From Doris montereyensis (Eukaryota; Mollusca; Gastropoda; Nudibranchia; Dorididae), in the NCBI GenBank assembly GCA_037039925.1, contig JAXRKP010001308.1, positions 1 to 64,000 of the forward strand: DNA of 64,000 nucleotides. Direction: 5' to 3'. Of the stretch, positions 1 through 11,940 are shown one piece after another. A program made the translations under genes and the position numbers. The notes below the pieces were generated by a model. It had not been told where the DNA came from, ran no database searches, and saw only the letters and a list, made by a program, of their open reading frames with translations. Each line of letters begins with the position of its first letter. Position 1 is the stretch's first letter.

Positions 1-1891
1 AGAGAGCGATGGTAGACAGCGATGATAAAAGCGATGATAGAGAACGACGATAAAGAGCGATGATAGAGAGCGATGATAGAGCGACGATAGAGAGCGATGA
101 TAGAGTGCAGTGATAGAGAACGATGATAGAGAGCGATGGTAGAGAGCTATGATAGAGAGCGATGGTAGCGAGCTATGATAGAGGGGGATTGTAGAGAGCT
201 ATGATAAAGAGAGCGTTGAAAGAGCGATGATATAGAACGATGATATAGAGCGATGATAGGGAGCGATGATAGGGAGCGATGATAGAGAGCGATGATAGAG
301 AGCCATGATACAGAGCGATGGTAGAGAGCGATGGTAGAGAGCAATGATTAAAAGCGATGATAAAGAGCGATGATAGAGAGTGATGATAGAGAGCGATGAT
401 AGAGAGCGATGATAGAGAGCGATGATAGAGAACGACGATGGAGAGCGACGATAGAGAGCGATTATAAAGAGCGATGATAGAGACCGATGATAGAGAGCGA
501 GGATAGAGAGCGATGGTAGAGAGCGATGATAGTGAGCAATGATAGCGAGCAATTATAGAGAAAGACGATAGAGAGCGCTGATAGAGAGCGATGATAGAGA
601 GCAATGATACAGAGCGATGATATAGAACAATGATATAGAGCCATGATAGAGAGCGATGATAGAGAGCGATGATAGAGAGCGATGATAGAGAGCGATGATA
701 GAGAGCGATGATAGAGATCGATGGTAGAGAGCGATGATAGAGAGCGATGATAGAGAGCGATGATAGAGAGCGATGATAGAGAACGATGATAGAGAGCGAT
801 GATAGAGAACGATGATAGAGAGCGATGGTAGAGAGCGATATAGAGAGCGATGATAAAGAGAGCGATGATAGAGAGCGATGATAAAGAGCGATGAGAAAGA
901 GCGATGATAGAGATCGATAGAGAGGAAACTAGGGTGTGGTGCTAGAGAGCGGTGCTAGAGAGCGATGATAGAGACCGATGATAGAGAGTGATGATAGAGA
1001 GCGATGATACAGAGCGATGGTAGAGAGTGATGGTAGAGAGCGATGATATAGAGCGATGATCAAGAGCGATGATAGAGAGCGATGATAGAGAGCGATGATA
1101 GAGACCGATAATAGAGACCGATGACAGAGACCGATGATAGAGAGCGATGATAGAGAGCGATGGTAGAAAGCAATGGTAGAGAGCGATGATAGAGAGCGAT
1201 GGTAGAAAGCCGATGGTAGAGAGCGATGATAGAGAGCGATGATAGAGAGCGATTATGAAGAGCGATTAGAGAGACCGATGATAGAGAGCAAAGCTAGGGA
1301 GCGGTGCTAGAGAGCGATGCTAGAGAGCGATGGTAGACAGCGATGATAAAGAGCGATGATAGAGAACGACGATAGAGAGTGATGATAGAAAGCGATGATA
1401 GAGAGCTATGAGAGAGAGCGATGGTAGAGAGCTATGATAGAGAACGTTGAAAGAGAGCGTTGAAAGAGAGCAATGATATAGAACGATGATATAGAGCGAT
1501 AGAGAGCGATCATAGGGAGCGTTGATAGAGAGCGATGATAGAGAGCGATGATAGAGAGCGATGCTAAGGAGCGATGATAGAGACGATAGAGAGCGATGAT
1601 AGAGAACGATGATAGAGAACACTGATAGAGAGCTATGATAGAGAGCGATGATACCGAGCGATGATAGAGAGTGATGATAGAGTGATGGTAGAAAGCGATG
1701 ATTGAGAGCCATGATGAAGAACGATGATAGAGAGCAATGATAGAGAAAGACAATAGAAAGCGATCATAGAAAGTGATGATAGAGAGTGATGATAGAGAGC
1801 TATGGTAGAGAGTGATGATAGAGAGCGATGATCAAGAACGATGATAGAGAGCATTGATAGAGAAAGATGATAGAGAGCGATGATAGAGACC
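1..1891 (+). repeat. 13-bp satellite, variant-rich block (block D1, left part)
   Basis: Tandem 13-mers of the GCGATGATAGAGA family with many recurrent variants: GATGGTAG, GATGCTAG, GAACGACGATA, GATAAAGAGC, GATGATATAGAAC, GCGTTGAAAGAGA. Two landmark strings are useful: GAAACTAGGGTGTGGTGC near 925-945 and GCAAAGCTAGGGAGCGGTGC near 1288. Both recur, in the same order, near 41,335 and 41,762, so this block is a copy of the one at 40.3-42.4 kb. The open minus-strand frames here (for example 173-604 and 1320-1712) are satellite translations and not genes. The left edge of the array lies outside the window. Confidence 0.93.
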
Positions 1892-1972
1892 GATGATATC
1901 ATCGCTCTCTCTCTCTCTGTCTTTCATCGCTCTCTGTCTATCATTACTCTTTCTCTTTCTCTCTTTCTCTTG

Positions 1973-2023
<51 letters not shown>

Positions 2024-2031
2024 CTCTCTCT

Positions 2032-2129
<98 letters not shown>

Positions 2130-2159
2130 GAGAGCGATCTCTCTCTGATAGAGAGCGAT

Positions 2160-2220
<61 letters not shown>

Positions 2221-2253
2221 CTCTCTCTCTCTCATTATCTCTTCTCTCTCTCT

Positions 2254-2297
<44 letters not shown>

Positions 2298-2348
2298 ATC
2301 TCTCTCTCGATGATAGAGACCGATCTTTCTCTTTCTATCTATCTCTTT
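1892..2348. repeat. Pyrimidine cassette 1: palindrome, inverted 13-mers, (CT)n tract
   Basis: The palindrome GATGATATCATC (1892-1903) marks a switch of strand: the following bases, about 1904-1945, read as 13-mers in the opposite orientation (CATCGCTCTCTGTCTATC). A (CT)n tract of roughly 370 bases follows, interrupted near 2129-2160 by a short plus-orientation satellite piece and again near 2294-2330. The right edge is TCTATCTATCTCTTTGATAGAGAGCG, split here as TCTATCTATC plus TCTTTGATAG. This is the longest and most interrupted of the cassettes. Length of the CT run should be treated as approximate because such tracts are error-prone. Confidence 0.9.
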
Positions 2349-4000
2349 GATAGAGAGCGATGATAGCGATGATAGAGAGCGATGATAGAGACTGATGATA
2401 GAAGGCGATGATAGAGAGCAATGATAGAGAAAGACAATAGAGAGCGATGATGGAGAGCGATAAAGAGACTGATGATAGAGAAAAATGATAGAGAGCGATG
2501 ATAGAGACCGATGATAGAGAGCGATCATAGAGAGCGATGATAAAGAACGATGATAGAGAAAGACGATAGAGAGCGATAATAGAGAGCGATGATAGAGAGT
2601 GATGATAGAGAGCGATGATAAAGAGCGATGATAGAGAGCAATAATAGAGAGCGATGTTAGAGAGCGATGCTCGAGAGCGATGATAGAGAGCGATGATAGA
2701 GAGGAATGATAGAGAGCGATGATAGAGATTGATGATAGAGAGCGATGATAGAGAGCGATCATAAAGAGCGATGCTAGAGAGCAATGATAGAGAGCGATGA
2801 TAGAGAGCGATGATAGAGAGCAATGTTAGAGAGCGATGATAGAGAGCGATGATAGCAAGCGATGATAGAGAGCAATGATAGTGATAATAGAGTAGGGATA
2901 ATAGAGAACAAATGATAGAGAGTGATGCTAGAGAGCGATGATAGAGAGCGGATGATAGAGAGCGGATGATAGAGAGCGATGATAGAGAGCGATGATAGAG
3001 AAGCGATGATAGAGAGCGATGATAGAGAAAGAAAATAGAGAGCGATGATAGAGAGCAATGATAGAGAGCGATTATAGAGAGCGATGATAGAGAGCGATGA
3101 TAGAGAGCGATGATAGAGAGCGATGATAGAGAGATGATAGAGAGCGATGATAGAGAGCGATGATAGAGAGCGATGATAGAGAGCGATGATGAAGAGCGAT
3201 GATAGAGACCGATTATAGAGAGCGATTATAGAGAGCGATTATAGAGAGCGATGATAGAGAGCGATGATAGAGAGCGATGATGAAGAGCGATGATAGAGAG
3301 CGATGATAGAGAGCAATGATAGAGAGCGATGATAGAGAGCGATGATAGAGAGCGATGATAGAGAGCGATGATAGAGAGCAATGATAGAGAGCGATGATAG
3401 AGACCGATGATAGAGAGCGACGATACAGAGCGATGATACAGAGCGATGGTAGAGAGCAATGGTAGAGAGCGATGATAGAGAGTGATGATAAAGAGCGATG
3501 ATAGAGAGCGATGATAGCGATGATAGAGAGCGATGATAGAGAGCGATGATAGAGAGCGATGATAGAGAGCGATGATAGAGAGCGATGGTAGAGAGCGATG
3601 ATAGAGAGCGATGATAGAGAGCGATGATAGAGAGCGATGATAGAGAGTGATGATAAAGAGCGATGATAGAGAGCGATACTAGAGAGCGATGATAGACAGC
3701 GATGATAAAGAGCGATGATAGAGAACGACGATAAAGAGCGATGATAGAGAGCAATGATAGAGAGCGATGATAGAGAGCAGTGATAGAGAACGATGATAGA
3801 GAGCGATGGTAGAGAGCTATGATAGAGAGCGATGATAGAGAGCGATGATAGAGAGCGATTGTAGAGAGCGATGATAGAGAGCGTTGAAGAGAGCGATGAT
3901 ATAGAACGATGATATAGAGCGATGATAGGGAGCGATGATAGGGAGCGATGATATAGAGCGATGATAGAGAGCGATGATAGAGAGAGCGATGATAGAGAAC
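2349..4000 (+). repeat. 13-bp satellite, variant-rich block (block D1, middle)
   Basis: Begins with the post-cassette signature GATGATAGCGATGATAG, then units carrying AAGACAATAG and GATGGAGAGCGATAA, which also follow the cassettes near 4097, 9593, 32,803 and 42,593. From about 3200 to 3960 the variants (ATTATAGAGAGCGATTATAG, then GCGATACTAGAGAGC near 3667, then GCGTTGAAGAGAGC near 3884) match the order seen at 39.36-40.6 kb. No gene is supported; minus-strand frames are stop-free only because of the unit sequence. Confidence 0.92.
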
Positions 4001-4090
4001 GATCTCTCTCTCTCTAGAGAGCTCTCTATATATATATATATATATATATAGAGAGCGATATATATATATATATATATATCTTTCTCTTAC
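4001..4090. repeat. Variant cassette with two (TA)n runs
   Basis: A short CT run (4003-4015) is followed by two alternating TA runs, about 4027-4050 and 4058-4079, separated by GAGAGCGA, then TCTTTCTCTTAC. The right edge TCTTTCTCTTA is the same as in the CT cassettes at 9.58 and 42.58 kb, so this looks like a cassette in which the microsatellite is TA instead of CT. The left palindrome is absent. This is the only long TA tract in the array. Confidence 0.85.
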
Positions 4091-5229
4091 AAAGAAAGCG
4101 ATGATAGCGATGATAGAGAGCGATGATAGAGACCGATAATAGAGAGCGATGATAGAGACCGATGATAGAGAGCAATGATAGAGAAACACAATAGAGAGCG
4201 ATGATGGAAAGCGATAATAGAGACCGATGATAGAGAGCGATGATAGAGCGATGATAGAGACCGATGATAGAGAGCGATGATAGAGAGCGATGATAGAGAG
4301 CGATGATAGAGAGCGATGATAGAGATTGATCAGAGAGAGTGATGATAGAGAGCAATGATAGAGAGCGATCATAGAGAGCAATGCTAGAGAGCAATGCTAG
4401 AGAGCGATGCTAGAGAGCGATGATAGCAAGCGATGATAGCGAGCAATGATAACGATAATGGCGAGGGATAATAGAGAACGAATGATAGAGAGTGATGCTA
4501 GACAGCGGATGATAGAGAGCGGATGATAGAGAGCGGATGATAGAGAGCGATGATAGCGAGCGATGGTAGAGAAAGACAATAGAGAGCGATGATAGAGAGC
4601 AATGATAGAGAAAGATGATAGAGAGCGGTGATAGAGAGCGATGATAGAGAGCGATTATAGAGAGCGATGATAGCGGATGATTGAGGGCGATGATAGAGAG
4701 CGATGATAGAGCGATGATAGAGAGCAATGATAGAAAGCGATGATAGAGAGCTATGATAGAGAGCGATGATATAGAGCGATGATAGAGAGCGATGATACCG
4801 ATAGGAGCGATGATAGAGAGCGATGATACAGAGCGATGATAGAGAGCGATGATAGAGAGCAATGATAGAGAGCGATGATAGAGAGCGATGATAGAGAGCG
4901 ATGATAGAGAGTGATGATAGAGACCGATGATAGAGAGCGATGATAGAGAGCGATGATAGAGAGCGATGTTAGAGAGCGATGATAGAGAGCGATGATAGAG
5001 AAAGACGATAGAGCGCGATGATAGCGAGAGAGCGATGATAGAGAGCAATGATAGAGAGTGATGATAGAGAGTGATGATAGAGAGCGATGATAGAGAGCGA
5101 TGATAGAGAGCGATGATACAGAGCGATGATAGAGATCAATGCTATGAGAGCGATGATAGAGAGCGATGATATAGAGTGATGATAGAGAGCGATGATAGAG
5201 AGCGATGATAGAGAGCGATGATAGAGATG
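4091..5229 (+). repeat. 13-bp satellite, variant-rich block grading into a uniform core
   Basis: Opens with AAGCGATGATAGCGATGATAG and AACACAATAGAGAGC, the usual post-cassette order. Units with GGATGATAGAGAGC (4505-4545), which add one G, recur near 10,090, 33,300 and 48,115. Variant density falls steadily after about 4800, where the array becomes uniform. Confidence 0.9.
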
Positions 5230-8200
5230 ATGATAGAGAGCGATGATAGAGAGCGATGATAGAGAGCGATGATAGAGAGCGATGATAGAGAGCGATGATA
5301 GAGAGCGATGATAGAGAGCGATGATAGAGAGCGATGATAGAGAGCGATGATAGAGAGCGATCATAGAGAGAGATGATAGAGAGCAATGATAGAGAGCGAT
5401 GATAGAGAGCGATGATAGAGAGCGATGATAGAGAGCGATGATAGAGAGCGATGATAGAGAGCGATGATAGAGAGCGATGATAGAGAGCGATGATAGAGAG
5501 CGATGATAGAGAGCGATGATAGAGAGCGATGATAGAGAGCGATGATAGAGAGCGATGATAGAGAGCGATGATAGAGAGCGATGATACAGAGCGATGGTAG
5601 AGAGCGATGATCGAGAGCGATGATAAGAGAGCGATGATAGAGAGCGATAGATAGAGAGCGATGATAGAGAGCGATGATAGAGAGCGATGATAGAGAGCGA
5701 TGATAGAGAGCGATGATAGAGAGCGATGATAGAGAGCGATGATAGAGAGCGATGATAGAGAGCGATGATAGAGAGCGATGATAGAGAGCGATGATAGAGA
5801 GCGATGATAGAGAGCGATGATAGAGAGCGATGATAGAGAGCGATGATAGAGCGATGATAGAGAGCGATGATAGAGAGCGATGATAGAGAGCGATGATAGA
5901 GAGCGATGATAGAGAGCGATGATAGAGAGCGATGATAGAGAGCGATGATAGAGAGCGATGATAGAGAGCGATGATAGAGAGCGATGATAGAGAGCGATGA
6001 TAGAGAGCGATGATAGAGAACGATGATAGAGAGCGATGATATAGAGCGATGATAGAGAGCGATGATAGAGAGCGATGATAGAGAGCGATGATAGAGAGCG
6101 ATGATAGAGAGCGATGATAGAGAGCGATGATAGAGAGCGATGATAGAGAGCGATGATAGAGAACGACAATGATAGAGAGCGATGATAGAGAGCGATGATA
6201 AAGAGAGAGAGATGATGATAGAGAGCGATGATAGAGAGCGATGATAGAGAGCGATGATAGAGAGCGATGATAGAGAACGATGATAGAGAGCGATGATAGA
6301 GAGCGATGATAGAGAGCGATGATAGAGAGCGATGATAGAGAGCGATGATAGAGATGATGATCAAGAGCGATGATAGAGAGCGATGATGATCGAAGAGCGA
6401 TGATAGAGAGCGATGATAGAGAGAGCAATAGAGAGCGATGATCTCTCTCTCGATGATAGAGAGCGATGATAGAGAGCGATGATAGAGAGCGATGATAGAG
6501 AGCGATGATAGAGAGCGATGATCTCTCTCGATGATAGAGAGCGATGATAGAGAGCGATGATAGAGAGCGATGATAGAGAGCGATGAGAGAGAGCGATCTC
6601 TAGAGAGCGATGATAGAGAGCGATGATAGAGAGCGATGATAGAGAGCGATGATAGAGAGCGATGATAGAGAGCGATGATAGAGAGCGATGAGAGAGAGCG
6701 ATGATAGAGAGCGATGATAGAGAGCGATGATAGAGAGCAATGATAGAGAGCGATGATAGAGAGCGATGATAGAGAGCGATGATAGAGAGCGATGATAAAG
6801 AGCGATGATAGAGAGCGATGATAGAGAGCGATGATAGAGAGCGATGATAGAGAGCGATGATAGAGAGCGATGATAGAGAGCGATGATAGAGAGCGATGAT
6901 AGAGAGCGATGATAGAGAGCGATGATAGAGAGCGATGATAGAGAGCGATGATAGAGAGCGATGATAGAGAGCGATGATAGAGAGCGATGATAGAGAGCGA
7001 TGATAGAGAGCGATGATAGAGAGCGATGATAGAGAGCATGATATAGAGGCGATGATAGAGAGCGATGATAGAGAGCGATGATAGAGAGCGATGATATAGA
7101 GAGCGATGATAGAGAGCGATGATAGAGAGCGATGATAGAGAGCGATGATAGAGAGCGATGATAGAGAGCGATGATAGAGAGCGATGATAGAGCGATGATA
7201 GAGAGCGATGATAGAGAGCGATGATAGAGAGCGATGATAGAGAGCGATGATAGAGAGCGATGATAGAGAGCGATGATAGAGAGCGATGATAGAGAGCGAT
7301 GATAGAGAGCGATGATAGAGAGCGATGATAGAGAGCGATGATAGAGAGCGATGATAGAGAGCGATGATAGAGAGCGATGATAGAGAGCGATGATAGAGAG
7401 CGATGATAGAGAGCGATGATAGAGAGCGATAATAGAAGAGATGATAGAGAGCGATGATAGAGAGCGAGTAGAGAGCGATGATAGAGAGCGATGATAGAGA
7501 GACATGATAGAGAGCGATGATAGAGAGTGATGATAGAGAGCGATGATAGAGAGCGATGATAGAGAGCGATGATAGAGAGCGATGATAGAGAGCGATGATA
7601 GAGAGCGATGATAGAGAGCGATGATAGAGAGCGATGATAGAGAGCGATGATAGAGAGCGATGATAGAGAGCGATGATAGAGAGCGATGATAGAGAGCGAT
7701 GATAGAGAGCGATGATAGAGAGCGATGATAGAGAGCGATGATGATAGAGAGCGATGATAGAGAGCGATGATAGAGAGCGATGATAGAGAGCGATGATAGA
7801 GAGCGATGATAGAGAGCGATGATAGAGAGCGATGATAGAGAGCGATGATAGAGAGCGATGATAGAGAGCGATGATAGAGAGCGATGATAGAGAGCGATGA
7901 TAGAGAGCGATGATAGAGAGCGATGATAGAGAGCGATGATAGAGAGCGATGATAGAGAGCGATGATAGAGAGCGATGATAGAGAGCGATGATAGAGAGCG
8001 ATGATAGAGAGCGATGATAGAGAGCGATGATAGAGAGCGATGATAGAGAGCGATGATAGAGAGCGATGATAGAGAGCGATGATAGAGAGCGATGATAGAG
8101 AGCGATGATAGAGAGCGATGATAGAGAGCGATGATAGAGAGCGATGATAGAGAGCGATGATAGAGAGCGATGATAGAGAGCGATGATAGAGAGCGATGAT

Positions 8201-8320
8201 AGAGAGCGATGATAAAGAGCGATGATAGAGAGCGATGATAGAGAGCGATGATAGAGAGCGATGATAGAGAGCGATGATAGAGAGCGATGATAGAGAGCGA
8301 TGATAGAGAGCGATGATAGA
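5230..8320 (+). repeat. 13-bp satellite, uniform core H1
   Basis: Nearly perfect tandem GCGATGATAGAGA units; long stretches (for example 7750-8210) show no change at all. Rare changes are single substitutions and short indels that keep GATGAT intact. Small inversions of one unit occur at 6438-6452, 6518-6535 and 6588-6605, where GATGATCTCTCTCTCGATG replaces the normal unit. The minus strand is stop-free in all three frames for kilobases (4751-7039 is the longest frame here), a property of the 13-mer. Confidence 0.95.
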
Positions 8321-9368
8321 GAACGATGTTAGAGAGCGATGATAGAGAGCGATGATAGAGAGCGATGATAGAGAGCGATGATAGAGAGCGATGGTAGAGA
8401 GCGATGATAGAGAGCGATGATAGAGAGCGATGATAGAGAGCGATGATAGAGAGCGATGATCAAGAGCGATGATAGAGAGCGATGATAGAGAGCGATGATA
8501 GGAGCGATGCTAGAGAGCGATGATAGAGAGCGATGATACAGAGCGATGATAGAGAGCGATGATGATAGAGAGCGATGAGCGATGATAGAGAGCGATGATA
8601 GAGAGCGATGGTAGAGAGCGATGATAAAGAGCGATGATAGAGGGCGATGATAGAGAGCAAAGCTAGGGAGCGGTGCTAGAGAGCGATGCTAGAGAGCGAT
8701 GGTAGACAGCGATGATAAAGAGCGATGATAGAGAACGACGATAGAGAGCGATGATACAGAGCGATGATAGAGAGCGATGATAGTGAGCGACGATAGAGAG
8801 CGGTGATAGAGAGCGATGATAGAGAGGAATGGTAGAGAGCGATGGTAGAGAGCTATGATAGAGAGCGTTGAAAGAGAGAGTTGAAAGAGAGCGATGATAT
8901 AGAACGATGATATAGAGCAATGATAGAGAGCGATTATAGGGAGTGATGATAGAGAGCGATGCTAGAGAGCGATGATAGAGAGTGATGATAGAAAGCGATG
9001 ATAGAGAGCGATGATAGAGAGCGATGATAGAGAGCGATGCTAGAGAGCGATGATAGAGACGATAGAGAGCGATGATAGAGAACGATGATAGAGAACACTG
9101 ATAGAGAACTATGATAGAGAGCGATGATACGGAGTGATGATAGAGAGTGATGATAGAGTGATGGTAGAAAGCGATGATTGAGAGCCATGATGAAGAACGA
9201 TGATAGAGAGCAATGATAGAGAAAGACAATAGAAAGCGATCATCGAGAGTGATGATAGAGAGTGATGATAGAGAGCTATGGTAGAGAGTGATGATAGAGA
9301 GCGATGATCAAGAACGATGATAGAGAGCATTGATAGAGAAAGATGATAGAGAGCGATGATAGAGACCA
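8321..9368 (+). repeat. 13-bp satellite, variant-rich block D2, left part
   Basis: Starts with GAACGATGTTAGAGAGC (8321), which is also the left landmark at 31,592. It continues with GCAAAGCTAGGGAGCGGTGC near 8657, GATGGTAGACAGCGATG, and the tail GATTGAGAGCCATGATGAAG (9175-9195). Order and spacing of the variants match 31.59-32.58 kb closely, and more loosely 1.29-1.89 and 41.76-42.37 kb. Confidence 0.93.
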
Positions 9369-9592
<224 letters not shown>

Positions 9593-11940
9593 AGCGATGA
9601 TAGCAATGATAGAGAGCGATGATAGAGACCGATGATAGAGAGCGATGATAGAGAGCAATGATAGAGAAAGACAATAGAGAGCGATGATGGAGAGCGTTAA
9701 TAGAGACCGATGACAGAGAGCGATGATAGAGAGCGATGATAGAGAGCGATGATAGAGAGCAATGATAAAGAGCGATGATAGAGAGCGATGATAGAGAGAT
9801 GATAGAGAGCGATGATAGAGAGCGATAATAGAGAGCGATGATAGAGAGCGATGTTAGAGAGCGATGTAGAGAACGATGATAGAGAGCGATAATAGAGAGC
9901 GATGATAGAGAGCGATCATAGAGTGATGATAGAGAGCAATGATAGAGAGCGATCATAGAGAGAGATGCTAGAGAGCAAGGCTAGAGAGTGATGCTAGAGA
10001 GCGATGATAGCAAGTGATGATAGCGAGCAATGATAGCGATAATAGGGAGGGATAATAGAGAACGAATGATAGAGAGTGATGCTAGACAGCGGATGATAGA
10101 GAGCAGATGATAGAGAGCGATGATAGAGAGCGATGATAGAGAGCAATGATAAGAAGACAGTAGAGAGCGATGATAGAGAGCAATGATAAAGAAAGACAAT
10201 AGAGATCGATGATAGAGAGCAATGATAGAGAGCGATTATAGAGAGCGATGATAGAGAGCGATGATAGAGAGCGATGATAGAACGATGATAGAGAGCGATG
10301 ATAGAGAGCGATGATAGAGAGCGATGATACAGAGCGATGATAGAGAGCGATTATAGAGAGCGATTATAGAGAGCGATTATAGAGAGCGATGATATAGAGC
10401 GATGATATAGAGCGATGATGATAGAGAGCGATGATAGAGAGCGATGATAGAAAGCGATGATAGAGAATGATGATAGAGAGCGATGATAGAGAGCGATGAT
10501 AGAGAGTGATGATAGAGCGATGATAGAGAGCGATGATAGAGAGCGATGATACAGAGCGATGGTAGAGAACGATGGTAGAGAGCGATGATAGAGAGCGATG
10601 ATAAAGAGTGATGATAGAGAGCGATGATAGAGAGCGATGATAGAGAGCGATGATAGAGAGCGATGATAGAGAGCGATGATAGAGAACGATGATAGAGAGC
10701 GATGATAGAGAGCGATGAGCGATGAGAGCGATGATAGAGAGCGATGATAGAGGGCAAAGCTATGGAACGGTGCTAGAGAGCGATGTTAGAGAGCGATGGT
10801 AGACAGCGATGATAAAGAGCGATGATAGAGAACGACGATAGAGAGCGATGATAGAGAGCGATGATAGAGAGCGATGATAGAGAGCGATGATAGAGAGTGG
10901 TGATAGAGAGCGATGATAGAAAGCGATGGCAGAGAGCTATGATAGAAAGCGATGGTAGATAGCTATGATAGAGAGCGTTGAAAGAGAGCGTTGAAAGAGA
11001 GCGATGATATAGCGATGATATAGAGATGATGATAGTGAGCGATGATAGAGAGCGATGATAGAGAGCGATGATAGAGAGCGATGATAGAGAGCGATGATAG
11101 AGAGCGATGATAGAGAGCGATGAGAGAGCGATGGTAGAGAGCGATGATAGAGAGCTATGATAAGAGCGATGAGAAAGAGCGATGAGAAAGAGCGATGATA
11201 GAGAGCAAAGCTAGGGAAAGGTTCTAGAGAGCGGTGCTAGAGAACGATGATAGAGAGCGATGATAGAGAGCGATGATAGAGAGCGATGGTAGAAAGCGAT
11301 GATAGAGAACGATGATAGAGAGCGATGATAGAGAGCAGCGATGATAGAGTTATGATAGAAAGCGATGGTAGAGAGCTATGATAGAGAGAGAGAGCGTTGA
11401 AAGAGAGCAATGATATGGAACGATGATATAGAGTCGATAATAGGGAGCGATGATAGAGAGCGATGATAGAGAGCGATGATAGAGAGCGATGATAAAGAGC
11501 AATGACAAAGAGCGATGATAGAGAGCGATGATGGAGAGCGATGATAGAGAGCGATGATAGAGAACGATGATAGAGAGCGATGATAGAGAGCGATGATAGA
11601 GAGTGATCATAGAGAGCGATGATAGAGAGCAATGATAGAGAGCGATCATAGAGAGCGATGATAGAGAGCAATGCTAGAGAGCGATGATAGAGAGCGATGA
11701 TAGAGAGCGATGATAGAGAGCGATGATAGAGAGCGATGATAGAGAGCGATGATAGCAGAGCGATGATAGAGAGCGATGATAGAGAGCGATAATAGAGAAC
11801 GATGATAGAGTGATGATAGAGAGCGGATGATAGAGAACGATGATAGAGAGTGATGATAGAGAGCGATGATAGAGAGCGATGATAGAAAGCGATGATAGAG
11901 AGCGATGATAGAGCGATGATAGAGACCGATGATAGAGAGC
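9593..11940 (+). repeat. 13-bp satellite, variant-rich block D2, right part
   Basis: Post-cassette signature GATGATAGCAATGATAG, then AAGACAATAGAGAGC and GATGGAGAGCG. Landmarks GGGCAAAGCTATGGAACGG (10,753) and CTAGGGAAAGGTTCTAG (11,210) recur at 33,980 and 34,440, both at an offset of about 23.23 kb. The similarity can be followed to about 11,940 and 35,120. No gene is present. Confidence 0.92.

Noticed and set aside
1880..2235. Leucine/serine-rich plus-strand frame and arginine/glutamate-rich minus-strand frame over the CT tract
   Set aside because: Direct translations of (CT)n and (GA)n. The same occurs at 9,369-9,590, 42,356-42,626, 46,801-47,973, 47,652-47,879 and 55,061-55,845.
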